A DNA stretch of 64,000 nt from Streptomyces scabiei 87.22 (GCF_000091305.1 NC_013929.1:7192001-7256000); one strand, 5' to 3'; shown: positions 1 to 8,058, numbered from the stretch's first letter. A program made the numbers and translations. The notes: generated by a model not told the origin, from the sequence alone.

Positions 1-1529
1 AGGGCAGCGCCTACTTCGGTGGCTTCGGGCCGTACGACGACACGCCCTGCGTCGACATCGTGATCGAGGACTGCCACGTCGGCCCGTCCGGCACTGCCGG
101 CACGACCAGCTGGCCGCGCGCCGTCGGCTCGCACTCCGCCAGCCCCGACAAGCCTCACACCGGCATCGTCGTCAAGGACCTGTATTGCGACGGCCTCACC
201 CAGTGGGCGGTGGGCGGCTACACCTGGCAGGACTCCCGCGTCTCCGGGCTGACCCTGAAGGACTGCGGCGCGGGCGTGCGCATGCGCACCCTGGACTCCT
301 CCAGCGCCGCCCACCGCACCCCGGCCGGAGCCGGATCCCCCTCCATCGCCGGGTCACAGCCGCTGCGGAACATCGTCGTCAAGGACATCGTCATGTACGG
401 GGGCGGCACCTACGACGCCGCCGTCCGCATCGAGGGCGAGGACACCGGATACGTCCAGGGCCTGGACGTGGACGGCATCACCGTCCGCGACGTCGGCGGG
501 TCCGCCGTGCGCCTGGTCGACGTCGAGGACTACACCGCCGACCACATCACGGCCCGCAACTGCGGCGCCACCGCCGTATCCACCCTCGGCACCCGCCGCG
601 GCCAGATCATCGCCCACGTCAACGGGGCCACGGGCGCCGGCGTGACCGTCGACTCCCGTTCGACCCCGGCCGCCTCCGCGACGGACGTCACGGTCGCCCG
701 GTGCTCGATCACCGGCACGACGGCGAACGGGGTCCATATCTGGGACGGCACGGACGTCGTGGTGGACGACTGCGACATCTACGCGCTGACCGGGTTCGGG
801 GTGCAGGTGTCCACCAACACCGTCCGCCCGCTCCTGCGCAACGTCCGTACCAGGGACACCACCTTGGCCGGGTGCAACATCACCTCGACCATCACCGGGC
901 TGCGCCGCTGGGGGAACACCTTCGGCTCTGTCGCCGACGCCAGCGCGGGCGCCGAGGTCTCCCCGTTCGACTCCGGGTTCGGCAGCCTGGAGAGCGTGCT
1001 GCGGCCCTCCAGCCGGTACGAGACCACCAGCCGGCTGCGCTGCGGGACCACCTCGACGCCGACCTCGGGGACGCTGTACCTGATCCCGGTCTGGCTGCCC
1101 AAAGGGCTGGTCATCTCGAACCTCGCGTTTGTCTCCGGCGGCACCGCGGCGAGCGTGCCGACGAACTGGTGGTTCACCCTCCACAACTCGGCGAAGGTCG
1201 CCCTGGCGAGGACCGCGGACCAGACCACCACGGCGTGGGCTGCCAACACGATCAAGAGCCTGGCGATCGCGCAGACCACCGCCGGCGCCGCCAGCTCGTA
1301 CACCACGACGTACAGCGGTCTGCACTACTACGGCGTCATGATCAAGGCGACGACCGTGTGCAGCCTGATCTCCGAGGGCGCCGTCCCTGACGTCCTCGCC
1401 AGCGTGGCCCCCGGATTCGGCGGCACCGACACCGGCCTGTCCACCCCGCCGACGGTCACGGCCGGAGGCTTCACGGCCGGCGCTTTCGGCGCGGGCAGCG
1501 GAATCCTGGTGCACGGCTACGCCACCTGA
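1..1529 (+). CDS. Phage tail beta-helix protein, 5' partial
   Basis: The reading frame is open from base 3, so the true start lies outside the window; the GTG at 60 is internal. Residues visible up to about 300 consist of repeated short strand-turn units such as 'GIVVKDLYCDG', 'NIVVKDIVMYGGG' and 'DVVVDDCDIYALTG', the pattern of a right-handed parallel beta-helix (pectate-lyase-like tail fibre or tailspike). The last 170 or so residues are Thr/Ser/Gly-rich and end in 'GSGILVHGYAT', like a receptor-binding tip domain. It is followed in the same direction by an endolysin and a holin-like gene, so a virion tail protein is more likely than a secreted carbohydrase. No catalytic residues could be assigned. 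Confidence 0.75.
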   Translation, partial: GSAYFGGFGPYDDTPCVDIVIEDCHVGPSGTAGTTSWPRAVGSHSASPDKPHTGIVVKDLYCDGLTQWAVGGYTWQDSRVSGLTLKDCGAGVRMRTLDSSSAAHRTPAGAGSPSIAGSQPLRNIVVKDIVMYGGGTYDAAVRIEGEDTGYVQGLDVDGITVRDVGGSAVRLVDVEDYTADHITARNCGATAVSTLGTRRGQIIAHVNGATGAGVTVDSRSTPAASATDVTVARCSITGTTANGVHIWDGTDVVVDDCDIYALTGFGVQVSTNTVRPLLRNVRTRDTTLAGCNITSTITGLRRWGNTFGSVADASAGAEVSPFDSGFGSLESVLRPSSRYETTSRLRCGTTSTPTSGTLYLIPVWLPKGLVISNLAFVSGGTAASVPTNWWFTLHNSAKVALARTADQTTTAWAANTIKSLAIAQTTAGAASSYTTTYSGLHYYGVMIKATTVCSLISEGAVPDVLASVAPGFGGTDTGLSTPPTVTAGGFTAGAFGAGSGILVHGYAT

Positions 1530-1594
1530 CCCCACCCCCCGCTCACCCACCGCCCCGCGCCCTCGGCCGGGGCATCGTCATGTCTGGAGGACCC

Positions 1595-2344
1595 ATGGCA
1601 CCACCCATGCTGCCCGCCACGTTCGCCGCGGTGCTGCGCAAGGAGGGGCTCGTCGTCGTCGAGGTCGGCGACTGGGAGCACCACAACCGCAACCACATCG
1701 GCCTGTGGGGGCCGGTCCACGGCGTGATGATCCACCACACCGTCACCTCCGGCAGCGCCAAGACCGTGCGGATCTGCCGGAACGGCTACGAGGGTCTGCC
1801 CGGGCCGCTGTGCCACGGCGTCATCACCAAGGACGGCAAGGTGCACCTCGTCGGCTACGGCCGCGCCAACCACGCCGGCCTCGGCGACGACGACGTCCTC
1901 CGGGCCGTCATCGACGAGAAGTCGCTCCCGCCGGACAACGAGTCCAACACCGACGGCAACCGCCACTTCTACGGCTTCGAGTGCGAGAACCTCGGCGACG
2001 GCATCGACCCCTGGCCGGATGTGCAGCTCGACGCGATCGAGAAGGTCTCGGCCGCGATCTGCCGCCACCACGGCTGGAACGAGCGCTCCGTCATCGGCCA
2101 CCTGGAGTGGCAGCCCGGGAAGGTCGACCCGCGCGGCTTCACCATGGCGTCGATGCGGGCCCGGGTCCACGACCGGCTCGCCCCGGCGGTCACTTACACC
2201 GTGCGCAAGGGCGACACCCTCTGGTCGATCGCCGCCAGCAAGCTCGGCGACGGCAACCGGTGGCGGGAGATCGCCACCCTCAACTCCCTCAAGGACGCCG
2301 ACGCGATCGTGCCCGGCCAGACCCTCAAGCTCCCCAGGAAGTGA
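1595..2344 (+). CDS. Endolysin: N-acetylmuramoyl-L-alanine amidase with LysM
   Basis: A 249-residue two-domain lysin. The N-terminal 180 residues are an Amidase_2 (PGRP-like) zinc amidase: 'MIHHTVTSG' supplies the first zinc-binding histidine, and 'HLEWQPGKVDPRGF' the distal histidine and catalytic-lysine region. The C-terminal 50 residues are a LysM domain ('YTVRKGDTLWSIAASKLGD', ending 'VPGQTLKLPRK') that binds peptidoglycan. It should cleave the N-acetylmuramoyl to L-Ala bond at the end of phage growth. The ATG at 1595 is chosen over the one at 1580 because GGAGG (1586-1590) lies four bases before it. No signal peptide is visible, so export would need the holin-like gene seven bases downstream. 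Confidence 0.9.
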   Translation: MAPPMLPATFAAVLRKEGLVVVEVGDWEHHNRNHIGLWGPVHGVMIHHTVTSGSAKTVRICRNGYEGLPGPLCHGVITKDGKVHLVGYGRANHAGLGDDDVLRAVIDEKSLPPDNESNTDGNRHFYGFECENLGDGIDPWPDVQLDAIEKVSAAICRHHGWNERSVIGHLEWQPGKVDPRGFTMASMRARVHDRLAPAVTYTVRKGDTLWSIAASKLGDGNRWREIATLNSLKDADAIVPGQTLKLPRK

Positions 2345-2351
2345 GGCACCG

Positions 2352-2762
2352 ATGAACAACGTCTTCGTCAGCTTCATGCGGACGTTCGTGCCGTACGGCG
2401 TGGGCCTGGTCCTCACCGCCACCGGATGGCTCGGCATCCCGGTGGACAGCGAGGCGGCGGCGGGCGCCGTCTCCCTCGGTCTGGCGGCCGCGTACTACGC
2501 CGTCTTCCGGCTCCTGGAAGAACTCGCCGAGCGGATGGCCTGGCAGCCCCTGCAGACGCTCGCTGGCATCTTCCTCGGCTGGGCGCGGCCACCGCAGTAC
2601 GTCGGCCCGATCACGGCCCCCGTTCGGATGAAGCTGGACCAGGCCGCGATGCGGGAGGACATCGACACGTTCGTGCGCTACCTCGGCAACGCCGTCGATC
2701 CCCAGGGCGGAGTGACCGGCGACGGGCCTGGCAAACGCCGGCGCATCGACCCCCGGCTGTAA
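2352..2762 (+). CDS. Holin-like membrane protein of the lysis cassette
   Basis: 136 residues with two hydrophobic segments near the N-terminus ('VPYGVGLVLTATGWLGI' and 'AAGAVSLGLAAAYYAVF'), then a charged C-terminal tail ending 'KRRRIDPRL'. Small size, two membrane segments, a basic tail and a position directly after the endolysin fit an actinophage holin, which would form membrane lesions that release the endolysin. I recognise no named holin family, so the role rests on topology and context. ATG 2352 starts seven bases after the endolysin stop; the next gene begins nine bases after this one. Confidence 0.6.
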   Translation: MNNVFVSFMRTFVPYGVGLVLTATGWLGIPVDSEAAAGAVSLGLAAAYYAVFRLLEELAERMAWQPLQTLAGIFLGWARPPQYVGPITAPVRMKLDQAAMREDIDTFVRYLGNAVDPQGGVTGDGPGKRRRIDPRL

Positions 2763-2771
2763 GGGAGTCCC

Positions 2772-3062
2772 GTGGACCTCGCCACCATCGGTGCAGTGCT
2801 CGCGTTCATCGGTGTGCTGTCCGGCAGCGTGGTGACGTACCTCGGCAAGCGGGGCGAGAACGCCAACGCCCGGCTGAACAGCGAGATGGACCAGATCCAG
2901 GAGGAGCGTGACGGGCTGCGCGGGCAGCTCGCCACCCGGGACGCGCGGATCGCCGAACTCCTCGAACTGCGGGTGACCGACCAGCGCCAGCTGCTGGCCG
3001 ACCAGGTCGAGATTGCCCGGCTCCGCGTCCGTATCGTCGAACTGGGAGGCGACCCATCGTGA
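2772..3062 (+). CDS. Single-pass membrane coiled-coil protein
   Basis: 96 residues starting at GTG. One N-terminal membrane segment ('IGAVLAFIGVLSGSVVTYL') is followed by a heptad-rich helix running almost to the end ('RLNSEMDQIQEERDGLRGQL', then 'LRVTDQRQLLADQVEIARLR'). This layout is common for accessory proteins in actinophage lysis modules, including some annotated as spanin-like or second holins, but no family could be named. The stop overlaps the next start by four bases (GTGA), so the two genes are translationally coupled. Confidence 0.65.
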   Translation: MDLATIGAVLAFIGVLSGSVVTYLGKRGENANARLNSEMDQIQEERDGLRGQLATRDARIAELLELRVTDQRQLLADQVEIARLRVRIVELGGDPS

Positions 3063-3727
3063 CCCGTACCGAGCGGGCTCTCGCCGGGAACTGGCGGTGG
3101 ATCACCGTGTTCTGCTGGCTCGTCGCCCTGACCGGCGCCGCCGTCGCCGGCTGGTCGCTGTTCGGGCAGCTGGCCGACGAGGCCGACCGCCGCGGCGACG
3201 CCGTCAGCACGCTGGCCTCCGATGTGCGCGTGCTGCGCGCCCAGGTCGAGGCGGCGGGGGAGACGCCGGCGGCACCGGATCCGAGTCAGGCCGTCGCCGA
3301 CCTCGACGACCGCACCCGTGTGCCCGTCCCCATACCCGGCCCCCGGGGACCGCAGGGCGAGCCCGGCCGGACCGGACCCACCGGCGAGCCGGGCCGCTCC
3401 GGAGCGGACGGGACGGACGGCACCGACGGCCAGGACGGCGTCGGCGAGCCCGGCGAACCAGGAGTGCCGGGCCAGCAAGGCGACCCGGGCGCGGCCGGAC
3501 CCCAGGGCGAGCCGGGCCCGGCGGGACCGCCCGGGCCCCAGGGTGAGACCGGGCCGCGCGGCGAGGCCGGCCGCGACGGACAGACTTGCCCGGACGGCTA
3601 CCGGCTGCAGGCGCCGCCGTACGACGAGGCCGCGCTCGTGTGCCGCAAGGACGATGCCCCGACCGATGAGCCGTCGCCCTCGTCTCCGCTCGCTGAGGGT
3701 GTCATCCTGCCTCGCCGCGAGTACTGA
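3059..3727 (+). CDS. Membrane-anchored collagen-like protein
   Basis: 222 residues from a GTG that overlaps the previous stop. A membrane segment lies at about 13-37 ('WITVFCWLVALTGAAVAGW'), then a short coiled coil (40-65), then about 80 residues of Gly-X-Y repeats ('GPRGPQGEPGRTGPTGEPG') with one Asp/Gly-rich stretch, and a 50-residue C-terminal domain with two cysteines (CPDGYR, VCRKDD). Phage collagen repeats form trimeric stalks, but here the anchor suggests a surface or envelope protein rather than a virion fibre. It is the last gene of the phage operon and is followed by a strong terminator. Confidence 0.8.
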   Translation: MTRTERALAGNWRWITVFCWLVALTGAAVAGWSLFGQLADEADRRGDAVSTLASDVRVLRAQVEAAGETPAAPDPSQAVADLDDRTRVPVPIPGPRGPQGEPGRTGPTGEPGRSGADGTDGTDGQDGVGEPGEPGVPGQQGDPGAAGPQGEPGPAGPPGPQGETGPRGEAGRDGQTCPDGYRLQAPPYDEAALVCRKDDAPTDEPSPSSPLAEGVILPRREY

Positions 3728-3734
3728 CACCGAT

Positions 3735-3776
3735 GCCCCCTGTACGGCCCACCACGGGCCGTACAGGGGGCGTTTT
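3735..3776 (+). terminator. Strong intrinsic terminator after the phage operon
   Basis: A perfect 16-bp stem (3735-3750 with 3756-3771), loop ACCAC, followed by GTTTT. It closes the operon that ends with the collagen-like gene. Confidence 0.9.
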
Positions 3777-3891
3777 CCGTCGTTTCCCGATGGGCGGTAC
3801 CGCTGTCATGGCGTCCCGCTATGCTGCCGTCATCGCCTCCGGGGCCCGAACCCCCGGGGGCGCCCTACTGTCGGGAGTAGAGGAGCCACGC

Positions 3892-4128
3892 ATGGCCCAG
3901 TACCGCGTCCGCTACAGCGTTCTGCCCGCCGGAGTCGGCCCGGACGATTACGAGCCGGCGGACCTCGACGGCGGCGAACTGGTCCTCGAACTGTCCGACC
4001 CGGCCCCTGAGCACGAGGGCGGCATGGAGTACGGCCCGCATGTCAAGGAAGTGGAGCGGGCTGTGGCTGCTGCCGTTCCGCTGAAGGCCGGCGACCAGCC
4101 GATCATCCGCAGCTGGGATCTGGCCTAG
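3892..4128 (+). CDS. Small hypothetical protein, 78 aa
   Basis: ATG 3892 is preceded by GAGGAG at 3880-3885. The acidic 78-residue protein begins 'MAQYRVRYSVLPAG' and ends 'DQPIIRSWDLA'; no signal peptide, membrane segment or known motif is visible. The N-terminal strand pattern (QYRVRYSVLP, then ELVLELSDP) suggests a small alpha/beta fold. It is separated from the phage operon by the terminator and converges with the XRE regulator gene, their stop codons overlapping by four bases. Function unknown. Confidence 0.6.
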   Translation: MAQYRVRYSVLPAGVGPDDYEPADLDGGELVLELSDPAPEHEGGMEYGPHVKEVERAVAAAVPLKAGDQPIIRSWDLA

Positions 4129-5168
4129 GACCGTCGCTCAGCCTCTTCGAGTCGCGCGCTGTAGTGCTCGTGATCGCGGGGGAAGCCGACCAGCTGCGGG
4201 AGCGCCTCACGGAAGCCGTCTGCGGCACGCTCCCACTCGCGGCACGCGTAGGCCGTGTCAGCCTCCTGCAGCTGGGCTCGTACAGGGGTGAGCCAGTACA
4301 GCCAGCCGGGCCGGTCCTCGACGTTGGGCACCATGCCCGCGAAGGCCCTCGCCTCGTCGGCCAGCCGCGCCGCTGTGTCGCGCTCGGACAGAGCGGCGGC
4401 CGCCATCGCGGCCTGATGCGCGGCGACCGATGCGGCTGCCGGCGATAGAGCCTGGGCGGTGACCCGGGCCTCCTCTGCCGTCCGCAGAGCCCGGACGGGA
4501 TCGCCACGGTGCAGGGAGTAGTACGCACGCACCCGGTTGACCCACGACGACATGTCGGCGTGTCCGCCGTCGACCGCCCAGCCCCCGGCCAGGTCGAGCC
4601 ACGACAGGGCCGGGCCGGGCTTGTCCGCCTGCCAGCTCACCCAGGACAGCCAGTGGGCGTGCTCGGCGGCCAGGAGGAGGAGCCGATCGGCGGCACGGCC
4701 GGATGCGTCAGGCAGCATGCCGGTGATGGAGTCCAGCTGGGAGCGCACGGTTGTCCAGAGGGCCCGGCCGCCGACCTCGTCCTCGGCGCGCCGGTACTCG
4801 ACCAGCACACGCCCGATCCACTCTGCGGTGCGCAGGTCGGTGCGACCGGTGGCGTGCGCGTGTGCAATCCGGTCCCGCAGTTCGGCGGGGGGCGACCAGC
4901 CCGTCAGGTCCGGTCGCGCGTTGATCCCCGTCAGTTCGTCTGGCACCTGCAGCCCTTCAGTGATGCGGGCCATGAGTTCAGCGGAAGTCACCCGCCGGCG
5001 GCCCGACTCGATGGCGGAAATGTGGGGCTGCGGCATTCCGACCAGGGGCTCTAGCTGTCGTTGGGACAGGCATGCGGCACGTCTGTACTCGCGGAGAATC
5101 GCAGCCCAGTCCTGGCGCGCCCAAGCGGCGCGCAGCTGTGCGTCCGTCCAGAGTTCCCGACCACTCAT
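4125..5168 (-). CDS. XRE-family regulator with TPR-like sensor half
   Basis: 347 residues. An N-terminal Cro/CI helix-turn-helix is at about 22-80 ('CLSQRQLEPLVGMPQPHIS', then 'AIESGRRRVTSAELMARI'). The remaining 260 residues are alpha-helical, Ala/Leu/Trp-rich repeats typical of the TPR-like ligand-binding half of Streptomyces XRE proteins. The start is set at ATG 5168 because the homology begins there; a longer in-frame extension runs through the promoter region. It is divergent from the gene at 5271, and a perfect inverted repeat (5190-5206) sits between them, the natural place for an autoregulatory operator. Confidence 0.75.
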   Translation of the reverse strand: MSGRELWTDAQLRAAWARQDWAAILREYRRAACLSQRQLEPLVGMPQPHISAIESGRRRVTSAELMARITEGLQVPDELTGINARPDLTGWSPPAELRDRIAHAHATGRTDLRTAEWIGRVLVEYRRAEDEVGGRALWTTVRSQLDSITGMLPDASGRAADRLLLLAAEHAHWLSWVSWQADKPGPALSWLDLAGGWAVDGGHADMSSWVNRVRAYYSLHRGDPVRALRTAEEARVTAQALSPAAASVAAHQAAMAAAALSERDTAARLADEARAFAGMVPNVEDRPGWLYWLTPVRAQLQEADTAYACREWERAADGFREALPQLVGFPRDHEHYSARLEEAERRS

Positions 5169-5189
5169 GAGCCGACGATACGGCCCGCT

Positions 5190-5206
5190 GATACACGCTG
5201 TGTATC
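5190..5206. promoter_or_regulatory. Inverted-repeat operator candidate (XRE)
   Basis: GATACAC-GCT-GTGTATC, a perfect 7-bp inverted repeat 22 bp upstream of the XRE start and 65 bp upstream of the divergent gene. Its A/T-rich arms stand out from the surrounding G+C-rich sequence. That the XRE protein binds it is inferred from position only. Confidence 0.5.
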
Positions 5207-5270
5207 GAACCGGCGACGCGCCGGGATGACGATGCTGTCTCACAGCCGAGTCGGGTCGGAGAGAACAGCC

Positions 5271-5846
5271 ATGTCGAGAGATCAGCGTCCAGTCATGAAC
5301 CCGCCCATGCCGCTCATGCCGTCGCAGAGTGGCCGCCCAGCGACAGACACCGCGGCCATCGTGTCGTGGCTCGCTCGCGGTGACCCGGACTCGGGCAAGG
5401 CGCTGAAGCAGTGGCAGGAGCACAGGATCGCGCTCATGCCGCTGGGAAGGGCGTACAGCGCCATCCGTATCCCGGCGAGGCTGGTGTACGCGGTCGTCGG
5501 CTCATCGGACCGGAGCGAGTCGGATGCGTTCATCGCCACGGCTCTGCGGGGCCCGGTCATCGCAGACCGTGCGGGAGTGCGGTACTACGCGCTGGTGGCC
5601 CCTCTGGTGCCGCCGAACTACGGGCCGCACGTGGGCGACCGGTGGGGCGAGCTGGGTGTCGAGATCCTCGGGGCAGGGACGGTCATGGGCGTTCCGCGCC
5701 ACGGGACCGGGTTCGACCCGGAGGCCCCTCTGCGCTCCTACTGGGTGGTGCCGGTGACGTCGGCCGGCCAGCTGTGCGACCCCGCGCGGGTGGTGCGGCT
5801 GATCGCCACCGCTCGTGAGGCGATGGCAGAGAGCCCTGAGTCGTGA
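5271..5846 (+). CDS. Hypothetical protein paired with the XRE regulator
   Basis: 191 residues. ATG 5271 has GGAGAG at 5258-5263. The N-terminal half ('TDTAAIVSWLARGDPDSGKA', 'IALMPLGRAYSAIRIPARLV') and the C-terminal half ('SYWVVPVTSAGQLCDPARVV') look like a compact alpha/beta domain. I believe this is the Streptomyces family often found beside XRE or WhiJ-type regulators, sometimes described as related to bifunctional primase-polymerase N-terminal domains, but I cannot point to catalytic residues. It overlaps the next small gene by four bases (GTGA), so the two form an operon facing away from the XRE gene. Confidence 0.6.
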   Translation: MSRDQRPVMNPPMPLMPSQSGRPATDTAAIVSWLARGDPDSGKALKQWQEHRIALMPLGRAYSAIRIPARLVYAVVGSSDRSESDAFIATALRGPVIADRAGVRYYALVAPLVPPNYGPHVGDRWGELGVEILGAGTVMGVPRHGTGFDPEAPLRSYWVVPVTSAGQLCDPARVVRLIATAREAMAESPES

Positions 5847-6049
5847 ACGGCCCCGCGTTCCTCCGCCGAGCCCTCAATCTGGCGGTCAGCCGCTCGCAGC
5901 AGGCGTACCGCGACTACGTGGAGCACTGCGCGACTTGCCCTGCCTGCGAGGGCGTGAGTCGCTGTGCGTCTGCCGGTGAGCTGTGGCGGGCGTATCAGGC
6001 CGCGCGTGACCGAGACGACGCGTGGCGTCCGAGGAAGTCCCGGACGTGA
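5843..6049 (+). CDS. Small Cys-rich protein, 68 aa
   Basis: 68 residues from a GTG that overlaps the upstream stop. The central 'HCATCPACEGVSRCASA' carries four cysteines in a C-x2-C-x2-C-x5-C arrangement that could bind zinc; flanking helices are charged (AYRDYVEH, 'LWRAYQAARDRDDAWRPRK'). It is the last gene of the XRE-linked pair and is followed by hairpins. The function is not known. Confidence 0.6.
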   Translation: MNGPAFLRRALNLAVSRSQQAYRDYVEHCATCPACEGVSRCASAGELWRAYQAARDRDDAWRPRKSRT

Positions 6050-6057
6050 TCAAGGCT

Positions 6058-6090
6058 CCTCTGGCGCCGCTTGGCGGTGGCCGCCAGAGG
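6058..6090 (+). terminator. Probable terminator after the Cys-rich gene
   Basis: CCTCTGGCG (6058-6066) pairs perfectly with CGCCAGAGG (6082-6090). It starts nine bases after the 5843-6049 stop. There is no U-tract, which is usual for Streptomyces terminators. Confidence 0.5.
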
Positions 6091-6347
6091 TAGGCCGCCC
6101 TCCGATTGCCCCCGCTTGAGCGTGGCGGGGGTGGGCGGCCGGGTGGTCCGCCGTCGACGTCCCCCGTGCGGCGGCGGACCACCGCAAGAGCTTGGAGAGG
6201 GGTATCTGCCCTCTCGTGAGACGGCCCTCCCTGTCCTGCTGCCAGGCGGTAGGGATGGGCCGCAGTGCCCTCGGTCTGCGGATCGGGGGCACTGTCGTGT
6301 GCAGGGGCGGCGAACGGTCATTCGGATGCAGCATGCATGCTGGATAG

Positions 6348-6530
6348 GCCGAGGGCTCATGTATGTGTCTACGCGAGATTCTCGCCGGACCGTCGACATA
6401 CTGCTCAGCTCGTCTGAGCCGGCGCCCGGAGGCAGGTTCCGTGGAAGCGGGACCCGCCAGCGAGACCTTCGGCAGAGCAGTGCACCGTCCGTGCCGTCCG
6501 GCACGGACGATCCGTGTGCTGCCGTGCCGA
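6348..6530 (+). promoter_or_regulatory. Candidate yybP-ykoY (Mn2+) riboswitch leader
   Basis: The leader before the GDT1-type gene has the yybP-ykoY 3' block AGCGAGACC (6459-6467). Its continuation CCTTCGGC (6466-6473) pairs with GCCGAGGG (6348-6355) to form a P1 helix. In between lies GACATACTG (6394-6402), like the conserved GACAUAC loop, and small hairpins. A perfect 10-bp hairpin CGTCCGTGCC/GGCACGGACG follows at 6487-6510 and could be the expression platform. The canonical 5' GGGGAGUAG loop is not evident, so this is a variant at best. The gene family is one of those known to carry this riboswitch. Confidence 0.45.
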
Positions 6531-6585
6531 GGTGTCGCAAGAGCGGATGATGTCTCGGTGGGGTGGCCCGACCTTCTGAGGAACC

Positions 6586-7170
6586 TTGATCAGCATCAGT
6601 GTCACGGCGCTCGTCTTCGGCGTCGTCTTCCTGGCGGAACTCCCCGACAAGACCGCGCTCGCCGGTCTCGTCCTCGGCACCCGCTACCGCGCCTCCTACG
6701 TCTTCGCCGGTGTCGCCGCGGCGTTCGCCGTGCACGTCGTGCTCGCGGTCGCGGCGGGCAGCGTCCTCACCCTGCTGCCGCAGCAGATCGTGCACGCGCT
6801 GACCGGCGTGCTGTTCCTGGGCGGCGCGGTGGTGCTGCTCAGGACGAAGGGCGGGGACGACGACGCCGAGGTCCGGCGGCCCGAGGACCAGAGCTTCTGG
6901 AAGGTCTCGGGGGCCGGATTCATGCTCATCCTGGTCGCCGAGTTCGGGGACCTCACACAGATCATGACGGCGAACCTCGCGGCCCGGTACGACGACCCGC
7001 TGTCCGTCGGTCTCGGGGCGGTCCTCGCCCTGTGGGCCGTCGCCGGACTCGGCATCGTGGGGGGCAAGGCGCTGATGAAGCGGGTGCCGCTGCGGCTGAT
7101 CACGCAGGTCGCGGCCGTGCTGATGGTGGGGCTCGGTGTGTGGAGCCTGTGGGAGGCCGTGTCGGGATGA
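6586..7170 (+). CDS. TMEM165/GDT1-family cation (Mn2+) exporter
   Basis: 194 residues, TTG start with GAGGA at 6578-6582. Six hydrophobic segments are arranged as two inverted halves, each opening with the family signature E-x-x-D-(K/L)-T: 'FLAELPDKTALAGLVLG' near residue 15 and 'LVAEFGDLTQIMTANLA' near residue 115. UPF0016/GDT1 proteins move Mn2+ or Ca2+ across membranes; bacterial members act as Mn exporters. The central loop is acidic (KGGDDDAEVRRPEDQ). The long structured leader upstream resembles a manganese riboswitch, which would fit metal-controlled expression. Confidence 0.85.
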   Translation: MISISVTALVFGVVFLAELPDKTALAGLVLGTRYRASYVFAGVAAAFAVHVVLAVAAGSVLTLLPQQIVHALTGVLFLGGAVVLLRTKGGDDDAEVRRPEDQSFWKVSGAGFMLILVAEFGDLTQIMTANLAARYDDPLSVGLGAVLALWAVAGLGIVGGKALMKRVPLRLITQVAAVLMVGLGVWSLWEAVSG

Positions 7171-7337
7171 GCGGGGGAGTGGCGCAAGCCCTCTTAGTTT
7201 TGTACCGTGGGTGAACAAAGTGGCTCCCGCCCGCATTTCCCTGACCGGTGGGCGGGGCCGCCTTGTCCCTGCGGGCCGCCGGGCCCGACCGTCCGCGGCC
7301 CCGCACCTTCGCTCTCCCCGCGCTCTGGAGCCTGCCG

Positions 7338-8006
7338 ATGACGGCCACCACCGTTCTGACCGCCCGCGCCCTCCTGCTGGACATGGACGGCACCCTCGTC
7401 AACTCGGACGCCGCCGTCGAACGCGTCTGGCGGCGCTGGGCCGAGCGGCACGGGCTGGACGGCTCCGAGATCATGCGGGTGGTGCACGGCCGGCAGGGGT
7501 ACGCCACCATGGCCGTCCTCCTGCCCGACCGGCCCATGGCGGAGAACTACGCGGACAACGCGCGGCTGCTGGCCGAGGAGACCGCCGACGTGGACGGCGT
7601 CGTCCCGATACCCGGCGCACCGGAGTTCCTCGCGGCCCTCGTCGCCGGCGGCGTGCCGCACGCCCTCGTGACCTCGGCGGACGTCCCGCTGTCCACCGCG
7701 CGGATGGCCGCGGCCGGCCTGGCGCTGCCCGACCTGCGCGTCACCGCCGAGTCGGTGGGCGCGAGCAAGCCCGACCCCGAGGGCTTCCTGAAGGGGGCCG
7801 CCGAACTGGGCGTCGCCCCCGAAGACTGTGTCGTCTTCGAGGACTCCGAGGCCGGCATCGCGGCGGGGCGCGCCGCGGGGATGCGGGTCGTCGGCATCGG
7901 GGAGCGCGCCCGGTCCCACGGCCCGGACGTGGTGGTCCCCGACCTCATGGCGGTACGGGTCGAGGCGACGGCGGACGGGGCGGTCCGGCTGCACGTACGC
8001 GGCTGA
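7338..8006 (+). CDS. HAD-superfamily sugar-phosphatase-like hydrolase
   Basis: 222 residues with all four HAD motifs: 'LLLDMDGTLVNSD' (nucleophile Asp at about 16), 'ALVTSADVPLS' (motif II), 'GASKPDPEGFLKGA' (motif III Lys) and 'VVFEDSEAGIAAG' (motif IV). The cap between motifs I and II is the helical C1 type, as in beta-phosphoglucomutase and 2-deoxyglucose-6-phosphatase relatives. The substrate cannot be told. The ATG at 7338 is used because an upstream in-frame start would only add Pro/Arg-rich sequence. A TTTTGT/ACAAAG inverted repeat (7198-7220) lies in the upstream region. Confidence 0.85.
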   Translation: MTATTVLTARALLLDMDGTLVNSDAAVERVWRRWAERHGLDGSEIMRVVHGRQGYATMAVLLPDRPMAENYADNARLLAEETADVDGVVPIPGAPEFLAALVAGGVPHALVTSADVPLSTARMAAAGLALPDLRVTAESVGASKPDPEGFLKGAAELGVAPEDCVVFEDSEAGIAAGRAAGMRVVGIGERARSHGPDVVVPDLMAVRVEATADGAVRLHVRG

Positions 8007-8027
8007 CGCAGGGGAGTCTCGGTCCTC

Positions 8028-8058
8028 CCCGGCCCGGGGGCGATCCCCGTGGGCCGGG
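8028..8058. terminator. Hairpin after the HAD gene
   Basis: CCCGGCCC (8028-8035) pairs with GGGCCGGG (8051-8058), 21 bases after the HAD stop and before the convergent reductase gene. No U-tract. Confidence 0.5.

Larger units (their letters stand above)
6050..6585 (+). other. 536-base intergenic region with hairpins and a leader
   Basis: No gene is supported here. It contains four stem-loops (6058-6090, 6109-6131, 6145-6180, 6263-6294), a 14-bp perfect palindrome CAGCATGCATGCTG (6329-6342), and from about 6348 a structured leader for the GDT1-type gene. The boundary between the accessory left arm and the chromosome probably falls here, but I found no tRNA or paired att repeat. Confidence 0.6.

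Noticed and set aside
6050..6345. Prophage attachment site or tRNA
   Set aside because: The hairpins do not form a tRNA cloverleaf, no tRNA T-arm motif is present, and the left boundary of the prophage is not in the window, so no att repeat can be paired.
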